A DNA stretch of 64,000 bases, taken from the NCBI RefSeq assembly GCF_001270495.1, contig NZ_LGUR01000217.1:1-64000 (forward strand), given 5' to 3'. Of the stretch, positions 1 through 7,676 are shown piece by piece. Position numbers and translations under genes: made by a program. How positions within the stretch are numbered: position 1 is the stretch's first letter; each line of letters starts with the position of its first letter. This DNA is from Streptomyces viridochromogenes (lineage in GTDB: Bacteria; Actinomycetota; Actinomycetes; Streptomycetales; Streptomycetaceae). The notes beneath the pieces were generated by a model, which worked only from the letters and a program-made list of their open reading frames with translations, was not told the origin of the DNA and did no database searches.

Positions 1-13
1 GGAGCCGTAGCCT

Positions 14-150
14 GCCCGGCACCCCGGCACCCGGCACCCGGCACCCCGGCACCCGGCACCCGGCACCCGGCACCCGGCATCCGGCACCCGGTATTCGGGC
101 ACCCGGCATTCGGGCACCCGGCACTCGGGCGCTCCGGCACCCGGCCCCAG
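14..150. repeat. Low-complexity 7-bp tandem repeats (CCCGGCA)
   Basis: Back-to-back copies of a 7-bp unit CCCGGCA, some with one extra C, run from about base 14 to 90. They then degenerate into 14-15-bp units mixing TTCGGGCA with CCCGGCA up to about base 150. No credible reading frame crosses it. Together with the following 145 bases it forms the stretch upstream of holA. Nothing else recognisable is seen in 1-296. Confidence 0.8.
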
Positions 151-296
151 CGCCCAGCTCCGGTACTCCAGTACTTGACCCCGGCACCCGGCACCCCGCC
201 CAGCGCACCGCCTCCCCTTCCTCCCCCGGGCCTCCGCACCCCGCCCGACATTCCCGTCGGCACCGACTGTCAGTGGCCCGTGCCATGCTTGTCGGG

Positions 297-1286
297 ATGG
301 CCAGGAAGAGTGCGAACGACGATCCCCTCGCCCCTTTGACCCTTGCCGTGGGTCAGGAGGAGCTGCTGCTCGACCGTGCTGTGCGGGAGGTGGTGGTTGC
401 CGCCCGGGCCGCCGATGCCGATACGGACGTGCGGGACCTGACCCCGGAGCAGTTGCAGCCCGGCACGCTGGCCGAGTTGACCAGTCCCTCGCTGTTCGCG
501 GAGCGCAAGGTCGTGGTCGTGCGCAATGCGCAGGATCTGTCGGCCGACACGATCAAGGACGTGACGGCGTATCTGGGGGCGCCGGCCGAGGAGATCACGC
601 TCGTCCTGGTGCACGCAGGTGGGGTCAAGGGCAAGAAGCTGCTCGACGTGGCGCGCAAGGCGGGGGCGCGGGAGGTGGCGTGCCCGAAGATGACCAAGCC
701 GGCGGACCGGCTGGCGTTCGTGCGGAGCGAGTTCCGGGCGACCGGGCGGTCCGCGACGCCCGAGGCATGTCAGGCGCTGGTCGATGCCATCGGGAGCGAT
801 CTGCGGGAGCTGGCGTCCGCGGTGAGTCAGCTGGTCGCCGATGTGGAGGGGACCATCGACGAGGCCGTCGTCGGGCGGTACTACACCGGTCGCGCCGAGG
901 CGTCGAGCTTCACCGTCGCCGACCGGGCGGTCGAGGGGCGGGCCGCGGAGGCGCTGGAGGCGCTGCGGTGGTCGCTGGCGACGGGCGTGGCGCCCGTCCT
1001 GATCACCAGCGCGCTCGCCCAGGGCGTCCGAGCCATCGGGAAGCTCTCCTCCGCGCGCGGCGGCCGTCCCGCGGACCTCGCGCGCGAGCTGGGCATGCCG
1101 CCCTGGAAGATCGACCGTGTGCGGCAGCAGATGCGCGGGTGGACGCCCGACGGAGTGGCGATGGCGTTGCGGGCGGTCGCCGAGGCCGACGCCGGGGTGA
1201 AGGGCGGCGGGGACGACCCCGAGTACGCGTTGGAGAAGGCGGTCGTGGCCATCGCGCGGGCGGCGCGATCGAGAGGGCGGGCGTAG
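297..1286 (+). CDS. holA: DNA polymerase III subunit delta
   Basis: Delta subunit of the clamp-loader complex, which opens the beta sliding clamp for loading on DNA. The 329-residue protein from ATG 297 fits the family length. Its N-terminal part (about residues 10-130) resembles the delta P-loop-like domain, without an ATPase Walker motif. The C-terminal helical domain includes a conserved stretch around RGGRPADLARELGMPPWKID. GTG 273 in frame would add eight residues; ATG 297 is preferred because the familiar streptomycete N-terminus (MARK..NDDPLAP) begins there. It lies upstream of rpsT and lepA, as in other streptomycetes. Confidence 0.93.
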   Translation: MARKSANDDPLAPLTLAVGQEELLLDRAVREVVVAARAADADTDVRDLTPEQLQPGTLAELTSPSLFAERKVVVVRNAQDLSADTIKDVTAYLGAPAEEITLVLVHAGGVKGKKLLDVARKAGAREVACPKMTKPADRLAFVRSEFRATGRSATPEACQALVDAIGSDLRELASAVSQLVADVEGTIDEAVVGRYYTGRAEASSFTVADRAVEGRAAEALEALRWSLATGVAPVLITSALAQGVRAIGKLSSARGGRPADLARELGMPPWKIDRVRQQMRGWTPDGVAMALRAVAEADAGVKGGGDDPEYALEKAVVAIARAARSRGRA

Positions 1287-1394
1287 CGCGTCGGCTCCGC
1301 GTCGGCTCCGTGATCGAGTCGACTGGGAGGCGGGGGAGAGGAGAATCGGTCTGGTCAGCCGTAATCGCCGAGGCGATGAGAGGTGGCGATGGTC

Positions 1395-1790
1395 ATGGCT
1401 GAACACCCGCACGCATCGCTCGTCCGCAAGGGCTACGAAGCCTTCGCACGCGGTGATCTGGACGCCCTGCGTGGACTGCTGGCGGGGGACTGCACCTACC
1501 ACTTCCCCGGCAGCCATTCGCTGTCCGGCGACTACAAGGGGCAGGACGCGATCCTCGACGTGTTCCGACGGTTCTTCGAGGAGACGAACGGGACGATGAC
1601 CGTGGAGCTGCGGCACATCCTCGTCGACGGCCGCGGCCATGTGATGACCCTGCACCACACCACCGCCGAACGCGGGGGCAAGCGCGTCGAGCTGACCGGA
1701 GGCATCGTCTTCAGGATCGTCGGGGACAAGGCCACCGACCTCGACGAGTGCTTCGACGACCTCGACAAGCTCAACGACTTCTGGTCGTGA
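1395..1790 (+). CDS. SnoaL-like / nuclear transport factor 2-fold protein, copy 1
   Basis: Small (131 aa) NTF2-fold protein of the SnoaL-like group. Family members include polyketide cyclases, ketosteroid isomerase relatives and many proteins of unknown role. It shows the typical start (LVRKGYEAFARGDLDALRGLL), the HxFPGSHSLSGDYKG region and the C-terminal FRIVGDKATDLDECFDD segment. The start at ATG 1395 is chosen because the SD-like GAGAGGTGG lies about 10 bases upstream and the second copy starts at the equivalent codon. It is a tandem paralogue of the next gene. The specific substrate is unknown and an enzymatic role is not proven. Confidence 0.85.
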   Translation: MAEHPHASLVRKGYEAFARGDLDALRGLLAGDCTYHFPGSHSLSGDYKGQDAILDVFRRFFEETNGTMTVELRHILVDGRGHVMTLHHTTAERGGKRVELTGGIVFRIVGDKATDLDECFDDLDKLNDFWS

Positions 1791-1885
1791 CCCTGGCCGT
1801 GATCCACTGGCCTTCCCCCCGCCGCAGAGGACAATCAGGGGTATCAGCCGTAACGCACCCATGCGATGGAGAGGTGGCAATCGCC

Positions 1886-2284
1886 ATGGCTGAACACCCG
1901 CACGCACAGCTCGTCCGCAAGGGCTACGAAGCCTTCCAGCGTGGAGACATGGAAACCCTGCGCTCCATGATGACCGGGGACTGTACGCACCACGTGCCCG
2001 GCTCCCACCCGCTCTCGGGGGACTTCAAGGGGATCGACTCGATTCTCGACGGGTACTACGGACGGCTCTACTCGGAGACGGGCGGGTCGTTCCAGGTCGA
2101 GCTGCGCGACATCTTCGTCGACGGCCGCGGGCACGCCATGTCCGTGCACCGCTTCACCGCTGACCGGGGCTCCAAGCACATCGAGGAGAACGGCGGCATC
2201 GTCTTCCGGATCGTCGGTGACAAGATCACCGATCTCGACGAGTGCCTCGCGGATATCGACAAGGCCAACGACTTCTGGACCTGA
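1886..2284 (+). CDS. SnoaL-like / nuclear transport factor 2-fold protein, copy 2
   Basis: 132-residue paralogue of the preceding gene, with the same start (MAEHPHA), the same LVRKGYEAF and GSHPLSGDFKG segments and the same ending (DKANDFW). The match extends upstream: both genes are preceded by a CAGCCGTAA block, a GCGATG block and GAGAGGTGG before the start. The duplication therefore carried regulatory DNA with it. A perfect 14-bp stem terminator follows at 2307. The function is unknown beyond the NTF2 fold. Confidence 0.85.
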   Translation: MAEHPHAQLVRKGYEAFQRGDMETLRSMMTGDCTHHVPGSHPLSGDFKGIDSILDGYYGRLYSETGGSFQVELRDIFVDGRGHAMSVHRFTADRGSKHIEENGGIVFRIVGDKITDLDECLADIDKANDFWT

Positions 2285-2306
2285 CGCGGCTCTGAACGCG
2301 GGCATG

Positions 2307-2358
2307 CCGAAGGCCCCGGCTCCCGCCCTGGGGAAGGACGAGGCGCCGGGGCCTTCGG
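2307..2358. terminator. Bidirectional hairpin between SnoaL copy 2 and rpsT
   Basis: Perfect 14-bp inverted repeat (CCGAAGGCCCCGGC at 2307-2320, complement at 2345-2358) with a 24-base loop, followed by TT. It sits between the + strand SnoaL-like gene (ends 2284) and the convergent rpsT (ends 2481), so it can end both transcripts. Confidence 0.75.
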
Positions 2359-2480
2359 TTGAAGCTGCTGAGCCCGTACCCGCGTGGCGAACGCAGGCCG
2401 CGTACAGGCTCGTGGTGCCGGACGGGAGCGGATGAGAGAGGGCCCGCTCGATTCCCTCCGGCGGTCAGATCAGAAAGGTG

Positions 2481-2747
2481 TCAGCCCTTGAGGGAAGCGA
2501 CCTTCGAAGCAAGCGCCGACTTCTTGTTGGCGGCCTGGTTCTTGTGGATGACGCCCTTGGAGACGGCCTTGTCGAGCTGACGCGCGGCAGCGCGCTGGTA
2601 CTCGGTGGCCTTCTCGACGTCACCCGCGGCAGCGGCCTCACGGGCCTTGCGGACCGCGGTCTTCAGGGAGGACTTGACGGCCTTGTTGCGCAGCCGAGCC
2701 TTCTCGTTGGTCTTGATCCGCTTGATCTGGGACTTGATGTTCGCCAC
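2481..2747 (-). CDS. rpsT: 30S ribosomal protein S20
   Basis: S20, an early-binding small-subunit protein that contacts the 5' domain of 16S rRNA. The 88-residue, Lys/Ala-rich helical protein begins [23 protein letters not shown], the typical S20 start, and matches the family length. The start is GTG at 2747, with AAAGG about 9 bases upstream on the minus strand. It is divergent from lepA, a common actinobacterial arrangement. Confidence 0.97.
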   Translation of the reverse strand: MANIKSQIKRIKTNEKARLRNKAVKSSLKTAVRKAREAAAAGDVEKATEYQRAAARQLDKAVSKGVIHKNQAANKKSALASKVASLKG

Positions 2748-2768
2748 GAATGAGCCTTTTCAGGTTCA

Positions 2769-2811
2769 GGCACGGGGCCAGGAGTCTCACAAGGAGACCG
2801 GGTCCCGTGCC
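2769..2811 (-). promoter_or_regulatory. Structured 5' leader candidate of rpsT
   Basis: Nested inverted repeat upstream of rpsT. The outer arms are GGCACGGG (2769-2776) and CCCGTGCC (2804-2811). The inner arms are GTCTC (2784-2788) and GAGAC (2794-2798), around a 5-base loop. If transcribed with rpsT it would fold about 20 bases before the start codon. Autoregulation of S20 through its mRNA leader is known in other bacteria; a role here is inference. Confidence 0.4.
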
Positions 2812-2985
2812 AGGTGATTTCTTGAGGATGTGCCTCGTGCTGAGAGGGCATGAGACACAGCGACCCAGACTACCAGTGGCCCAGCGGACGGCCCAAAACG
2901 GTCCCCGGTCGCCGCCCGTGGGACCATGGAACCTACGTATCGATCCGACCCGAGGCATAAGGCGCCTCAAGAGACAGGACCCTGC

Positions 2986-4854
2986 GTGCCCGCGACCCCT
3001 AACAATGTGCCCGAGCCGAGCCGTACCGACCCGGCTCTGATCCGCAATTTCTGCATCATCGCGCACATCGACCACGGCAAGTCCACCCTCGCCGACCGGA
3101 TGCTCCAGCTGACCGGTGTGGTCGAGCAGCGGCAGATGCGTGCTCAGTATCTCGACCGGATGGACATCGAGCGCGAGCGCGGCATCACGATCAAGTCCCA
3201 GGCGGTGCGGCTGCCGTGGGCTCCCACCCACGAACCCGGCAATACGCACATCCTCAACATGATCGACACCCCGGGGCACGTCGACTTCACCTACGAGGTC
3301 TCGCGGTCGCTCGCCGCCTGCGAGGGGACCATCCTCCTCGTCGACGCCGCCCAGGGCATCGAGGCCCAGACCCTCGCCAACCTCTACCTGGCGATGGAGA
3401 ACGACCTCACGATCATCCCCGTGCTGAACAAGATCGACCTGCCGGCCGCGCAGCCCGAGAAGTTCGCCGAGGAGCTCGCCAACCTGGTCGGCTGCGACCC
3501 GAGCGACGTGCTGCGGGTCTCCGCCAAGACCGGTGTCGGCGTCGACGCGCTGCTCGACAAGGTGGTCAAGGAGGTCCCGGCGCCGGTCGGCGTCAAGGAC
3601 GCCCCCGCCCGCGCGATGATCTTCGACTCGGTCTACGACTCCTACCGCGGTGTCGTGACGTACGTCCGTGTCATCGACGGCCAGCTCAACAAGCGCGAGC
3701 GCATCAAGATGATGTCGACGGGCGCCACCCACGAGCTGCTGGAGATCGGCACGAACTCGCCCGAGATGCTGGGCGCCGACGGCCTCGGCGTCGGTGAGGT
3801 GGGTTACCTCATCACCGGTGTGAAGGACGTCCGCCAGTCCAAGGTCGGTGACACGGTCACCAGCCAGCACAAGGGGGCCACGGAGGCGCTCGGGGGCTAC
3901 AAGGACCCGAAGCCCATGGTCTTCTCCGGGCTCTATCCGCTGGACGGCTCCGACTACCCCGAGCTGCGCGAGGCCCTGGACAAGCTCCAGCTCAACGACG
4001 CCGCGCTGGTCTACGAGCCGGAGACCTCCGCCGCCCTCGGCTTCGGCTTCCGCGTCGGCTTCCTCGGTCTGCTGCACCTCGACGTGATCCGGGAGCGGCT
4101 GGAGCGCGAGTTCGGGCTCGACCTCATCGCCACCGCACCCAACGTGGTCTACCGGGTGGTCATGGAGGACGGCACCGAGCACACCGTCACCAACCCGAGC
4201 GAGTTCCCCGAGGGCAAGATCAACGAGGTGTACGAGCCCGTCGTACGCGCCACGATCCTCGCCCCGACCGAGTTCATCGGCTCGATCATGGAGCTGTGCC
4301 AGACCCGGCGCGGCACCCTGCTCGGCATGGACTACCTGTCCGAGGACCGCGTCGAGATCCGCTACACGCTGCCGCTCGCGGAGATCGTCTTCGACTTCTT
4401 CGACCAGCTGAAGTCGAAGACGCGTGGTTACGCGTCGCTGGACTACGAGCCCACGGGCGAGCAGACCTCCAGCCTGGTCAAGGTCGACATCCTGCTGCAT
4501 GGCGACAAGGTGGACGCGTTCTCCGCGATCACGCACAAGGACGCGGCGTACGCGTACGGTGTGCGGCTCGTCGCCAAGCTGCGCGAGCTCATCCCGCGGC
4601 AGGCCTTCGAGGTGCCGATCCAGGCCGCCATCGGCTCCCGCGTCATCGCCCGCGAGACCATCCGCGCCATCCGCAAGGACGTCCTCGCCAAGTGCTACGG
4701 CGGCGACATCTCCCGTAAGCGCAAGCTGCTGGAGAAGCAGAAGGAAGGCAAGAAGCGGATGAAGATGGTGGGTTCCGTGGAGGTTCCGCAGGAGGCCTTC
4801 ATCGCCGTACTGAGCAGTGATGACAGCGCGGGGTCGGGCAAGGGCAAGAAGTAA
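2986..4854 (+). CDS. lepA: Elongation factor 4 (back-translocating GTPase)
   Basis: LepA/EF4, a ribosome-binding translational GTPase that acts on stalled or mistranslocated ribosomes. The P-loop AHIDHGKST lies at residues 26-34, followed by the DTPGHVDF (G3) and NKIDLP (G4) motifs. The EF-G-like domains and the LepA-specific C-terminal domain end in a Lys-rich tail. GTG 2986 gives 622 residues, the usual length. An in-frame ATG at 2926 would add 20 residues of atypical sequence and is not preferred. It is divergent from rpsT. Confidence 0.96.
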   Translation: MPATPNNVPEPSRTDPALIRNFCIIAHIDHGKSTLADRMLQLTGVVEQRQMRAQYLDRMDIERERGITIKSQAVRLPWAPTHEPGNTHILNMIDTPGHVDFTYEVSRSLAACEGTILLVDAAQGIEAQTLANLYLAMENDLTIIPVLNKIDLPAAQPEKFAEELANLVGCDPSDVLRVSAKTGVGVDALLDKVVKEVPAPVGVKDAPARAMIFDSVYDSYRGVVTYVRVIDGQLNKRERIKMMSTGATHELLEIGTNSPEMLGADGLGVGEVGYLITGVKDVRQSKVGDTVTSQHKGATEALGGYKDPKPMVFSGLYPLDGSDYPELREALDKLQLNDAALVYEPETSAALGFGFRVGFLGLLHLDVIRERLEREFGLDLIATAPNVVYRVVMEDGTEHTVTNPSEFPEGKINEVYEPVVRATILAPTEFIGSIMELCQTRRGTLLGMDYLSEDRVEIRYTLPLAEIVFDFFDQLKSKTRGYASLDYEPTGEQTSSLVKVDILLHGDKVDAFSAITHKDAAYAYGVRLVAKLRELIPRQAFEVPIQAAIGSRVIARETIRAIRKDVLAKCYGGDISRKRKLLEKQKEGKKRMKMVGSVEVPQEAFIAVLSSDDSAGSGKGKK

Positions 4855-5019
4855 CCGCTGGTAACAGGCGGTGGCCCGGCAAACCGGTGCAACAGGGGCT
4901 CGTCGTGCGCAAGTGCGGCGGGCCTCCGCGCGTACAGGGGGTAGTTCTCTGGTTGAAGTGACAGGCCGCGGACCCTTACGCGGCGGCCGGTCGACCTTTA
5001 CTCTGATCCCTGCTCGATA

Positions 5020-5037
5020 GTTACTCGCGAGTTAAAC
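5020..5037. promoter_or_regulatory. Palindromic operator candidate upstream of acyl-CoA ligase
   Basis: The perfect 10-bp palindrome ACTCGCGAGT (5023-5032) is flanked by TT and TA, extending the near-symmetry to 14 bases. It lies about 95 bases upstream of the ligase start. Its form is typical of TetR-type operators controlling fatty-acid genes; the cognate regulator is not in this window. The remainder of 4855-5129 shows no gene. Confidence 0.45.
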
Positions 5038-5129
5038 AACGGCACGCGAGTGAAGACCTGCCCTAATGAGCCGGCCGCACCAGCCGGCTGTTGAGCCAGC
5101 CGCACAGTCGCGGGCCCCCGGAGGATGTC

Positions 5130-7004
5130 GTGAGCGACACACAGACACTGATCGAGAACCGTCCGCCGAGCGTGGCGACCCTCTTCCTGGAGCGTGTGGC
5201 GGCCACACCGGACGCCGAGGCGTATCGCCATCCAGTGGCACCGGCCTCCGGTGAGGGTCCGGACGAGTGGAAGTCGCTGAGCTGGGCGCAGGCCGCCGAG
5301 CGGGTCTACGCGATCGCGGCCGGACTCATCGAGCTGGGCGTCGAGCCCGAGCAGCGGGTGGCCCTCGCCTCCTCGACCCGGATCGAGTGGATACTGGCCG
5401 ACCTGGGCATCATGTGCGCCGGCGCGGCGACGACCACCGTCTATCCGCAGACCAACGCCGAGGAGTCGGCGTTCATCCTCTCCGACTCCGCGAGCCGGGT
5501 CCTCATCGCCGAGGACGCGTCCCAGCTGGCCAAGGCGCAGGAGAAGCGCGCCGAGCTGCCGAACCTGACGCATGTCGTCGTGATCGACCCGGCCGGTGTC
5601 GAGACCGCCGACTGGATCCTCACCCTGGACGAGCTGGAGAAGCGCGGCGCGGCCCGGCTGGAGAAGGACCCCGAGCTGATCAGGCAGCGGGTCGGCGCGA
5701 TCACCAAGGACCAGCTGGCCACCCTGATCTACACCTCCGGCACCACCGGCCGCCCCAAGGGTGTGCGGCTGCCGCACGACAACTGGTCGTACATGGCGAA
5801 GGCGATCGCCGCGACGGGCCTGGTCGGCGCGGAGGACGTGCAGTACCTGTGGCTGCCGCTCGCGCACGTCTTCGGCAAGGTGCTGACGTCCGGCCAGATC
5901 GAGGTCGGGCACGTCACCGCCGTCGACGGTCGTGTCGACAAGATCATCGAGAATCTGCCGGTCGTGCAGCCGACGTACATGGCGGCCGTCCCGCGCATCT
6001 TCGAGAAGGTCTACAACGGGGTCGCCGCCAAGGCCCGCGCGGGCGGCGGCGCCAAGTACAAGATCTTCCAGTGGGCGGCCGAGGTCTCCCGCGAGTACGC
6101 CAAGGTCACCCAGGACAACTTCCGGCGCACCGGCACGCACTCCGCGCCCTTCGGTCTCGCCGCCAAGCACAAGGTCGCCGACACACTGGTGTACGCCAAG
6201 ATCCGCGAGGCCTTCGGCGGCAACCTGCGTGCCTGTGTGTCCGGCAGCGCCGCCCTCTCCCCGGAGATCGGCTACTTCTTCGCCGGCGCCGGCATCCACA
6301 TCCTGGAGGGCTACGGCCTCACGGAGTCCTCGGCAGCGTCCTTCGTGAACCCCGGTGAGGCCTACCGCACCGGCACGGTCGGCAAGCCGCTGCCCGGCAC
6401 GGAGGTCCGTATCGCCGATGACGGGGAGATCCTGCTGCGGGGCCCCGGCATCATGGAGGGCTACCACGGGCTGCCCGACAAGACCGCCGAGGTGCTGGAG
6501 AGCGACGGCTGGTTCCACACCGGTGACATCGGCGAGCTGTCCCCCGACGGGTACCTGCGCATCACCGACCGCAAGAAGGACCTCATCAAGACGTCGGGCG
6601 GCAAGTACATCGCGCCGGCCGAGGTCGAGGGGCAGTTCAAGGCGGTGTGCCCGTACGTCTCCAACATCCTGGTGCACGGCGCCGACCGGAACTTCTGCAC
6701 GGCGCTGATCGCGCTGGACGAGCCCTCGATTCTGGTGTGGGCCGAGGAGAACGGGCTGGCCGGGAAGTCGTACGCGGAGATCGTGGCCGCGCCGGCCACC
6801 GTCGAGATGGTCGACGGCTATGTGAAGCAGCTCAACGCCGGGCTTCAGAAGTGGCAGACGATCAAGAAGTTCCGGTTGCTGCCGCGGGATCTCGATGTGG
6901 AGCACGGGGAGATCACGCCGAGTCTGAAGTTGAAGCGGCCGGTTGTGGAGCGGGAGTACAAGGGGCTGATCGAGGAGATGTACGCCGGTACGCGCGAGGC
7001 GTAG
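5130..7004 (+). CDS. AMP-dependent long-chain fatty acid--CoA ligase
   Basis: ANL-superfamily ligase that activates fatty acids to acyl-CoA via an acyl-adenylate. The AMP-binding motif YTSGTTGRPKG begins at about residue 201, GYGLTESSA (A5-type motif) near 394, GWFHTGDIG near 459 and the hinge/catalytic Lys region KTSGGKYIAPAEVE near 486. At 624 residues from GTG 5130 it fits the bacterial FadD15-like group. The start is supported by GGAGGA about 6 bases upstream. An earlier in-frame start at 5091 would lack this. It converges on the response regulator/kinase operon. Confidence 0.9.
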   Translation: MSDTQTLIENRPPSVATLFLERVAATPDAEAYRHPVAPASGEGPDEWKSLSWAQAAERVYAIAAGLIELGVEPEQRVALASSTRIEWILADLGIMCAGAATTTVYPQTNAEESAFILSDSASRVLIAEDASQLAKAQEKRAELPNLTHVVVIDPAGVETADWILTLDELEKRGAARLEKDPELIRQRVGAITKDQLATLIYTSGTTGRPKGVRLPHDNWSYMAKAIAATGLVGAEDVQYLWLPLAHVFGKVLTSGQIEVGHVTAVDGRVDKIIENLPVVQPTYMAAVPRIFEKVYNGVAAKARAGGGAKYKIFQWAAEVSREYAKVTQDNFRRTGTHSAPFGLAAKHKVADTLVYAKIREAFGGNLRACVSGSAALSPEIGYFFAGAGIHILEGYGLTESSAASFVNPGEAYRTGTVGKPLPGTEVRIADDGEILLRGPGIMEGYHGLPDKTAEVLESDGWFHTGDIGELSPDGYLRITDRKKDLIKTSGGKYIAPAEVEGQFKAVCPYVSNILVHGADRNFCTALIALDEPSILVWAEENGLAGKSYAEIVAAPATVEMVDGYVKQLNAGLQKWQTIKKFRLLPRDLDVEHGEITPSLKLKRPVVEREYKGLIEEMYAGTREA

Positions 7005-7103
7005 CGCCTACTGGGAGGGTGGCGGAGATCTGTGTGCGAGTGCCGGTTCGTTGTGGCTGGTCGCGCAGTTCTCCGCGCCCCTTTCAGGTCGGGACGCGCG
7101 TCC

Positions 7104-7664
7104 CTAACCGACAAGTCGGCGTATCTCGTGGACCCTGGCGCGTAGGTCCGTCAGGTTCAGGGGTGTGTCCTCGGCGAGCTGGTCCTCCAGGGCCGCCAAC
7201 TGAGCACTCAGCTGCTTGCTGTGGCAGTGCTCGCGGCTCAGGAGGTGCTCCAACTGCCTGTTCTTGCGGTACAGGTCCAGGAACACCGAGACCTTCGCGC
7301 GTAACACCCATGGATCGAACGGCTTGGTCAGGTAGTCCGCGGCGCCCGTCGCGTAGCCGCGGAAGGCGTAGCCGGGGTCGTCCTCGACGCCGGTCAGGAA
7401 GATGATCGGGACGTCCTTGGTCTGGTCGAGCCGTTTGATGTTCGCGGCGGTCTCGAAGCCGTCCATGCCGGGCATCCGGACGTCGAGCAGGACCAGGGCG
7501 AAGCGTTGCCGGAGCAGTGCCTTCATCGCCTCCTCGCCTGAACGCGCGCGGACGAGCGGTTCGTTGAGGGACCCCAGTACGGCCTCCAGCGCGATCAGGT
7601 TGTCCTCCATGTCGTCGACCAGGAGGATGCCGGCACGCTCGTCGGTCGTTGCCTCAGCGCTCAT
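7104..7664 (-). CDS. Response regulator with REC domain and C-terminal coiled coil
   Basis: 186-residue single-domain response regulator. Acidic pocket D17/D18, phospho-acceptor D61 (in LLDVRMPGMDG), T91 and K114 (YLTKPF) are all present. Residues from about 130 to the end are charged and helical (RKNRQLEHLL ... RARVHEIRRLV), resembling a coiled coil; there is no DNA-binding domain. It starts only 12 bases after the giant hybrid kinase stops, on the same strand, so the two are almost certainly co-transcribed and the kinase is the likely phosphodonor. Confidence 0.88.
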   Translation of the reverse strand: MSAEATTDERAGILLVDDMEDNLIALEAVLGSLNEPLVRARSGEEAMKALLRQRFALVLLDVRMPGMDGFETAANIKRLDQTKDVPIIFLTGVEDDPGYAFRGYATGAADYLTKPFDPWVLRAKVSVFLDLYRKNRQLEHLLSREHCHSKQLSAQLAALEDQLAEDTPLNLTDLRARVHEIRRLVG

Positions 7665-7676
7665 GATGAAGTGGCC

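Noticed and set aside
14..150. CRISPR-like array at the left edge
   Set aside because: Units are only 7 bp, contiguous and without unique spacers.
2926..2985. Earlier ATG start for lepA
   Set aside because: It adds 20 atypical residues; GTG 2986 gives the usual streptomycete LepA length.
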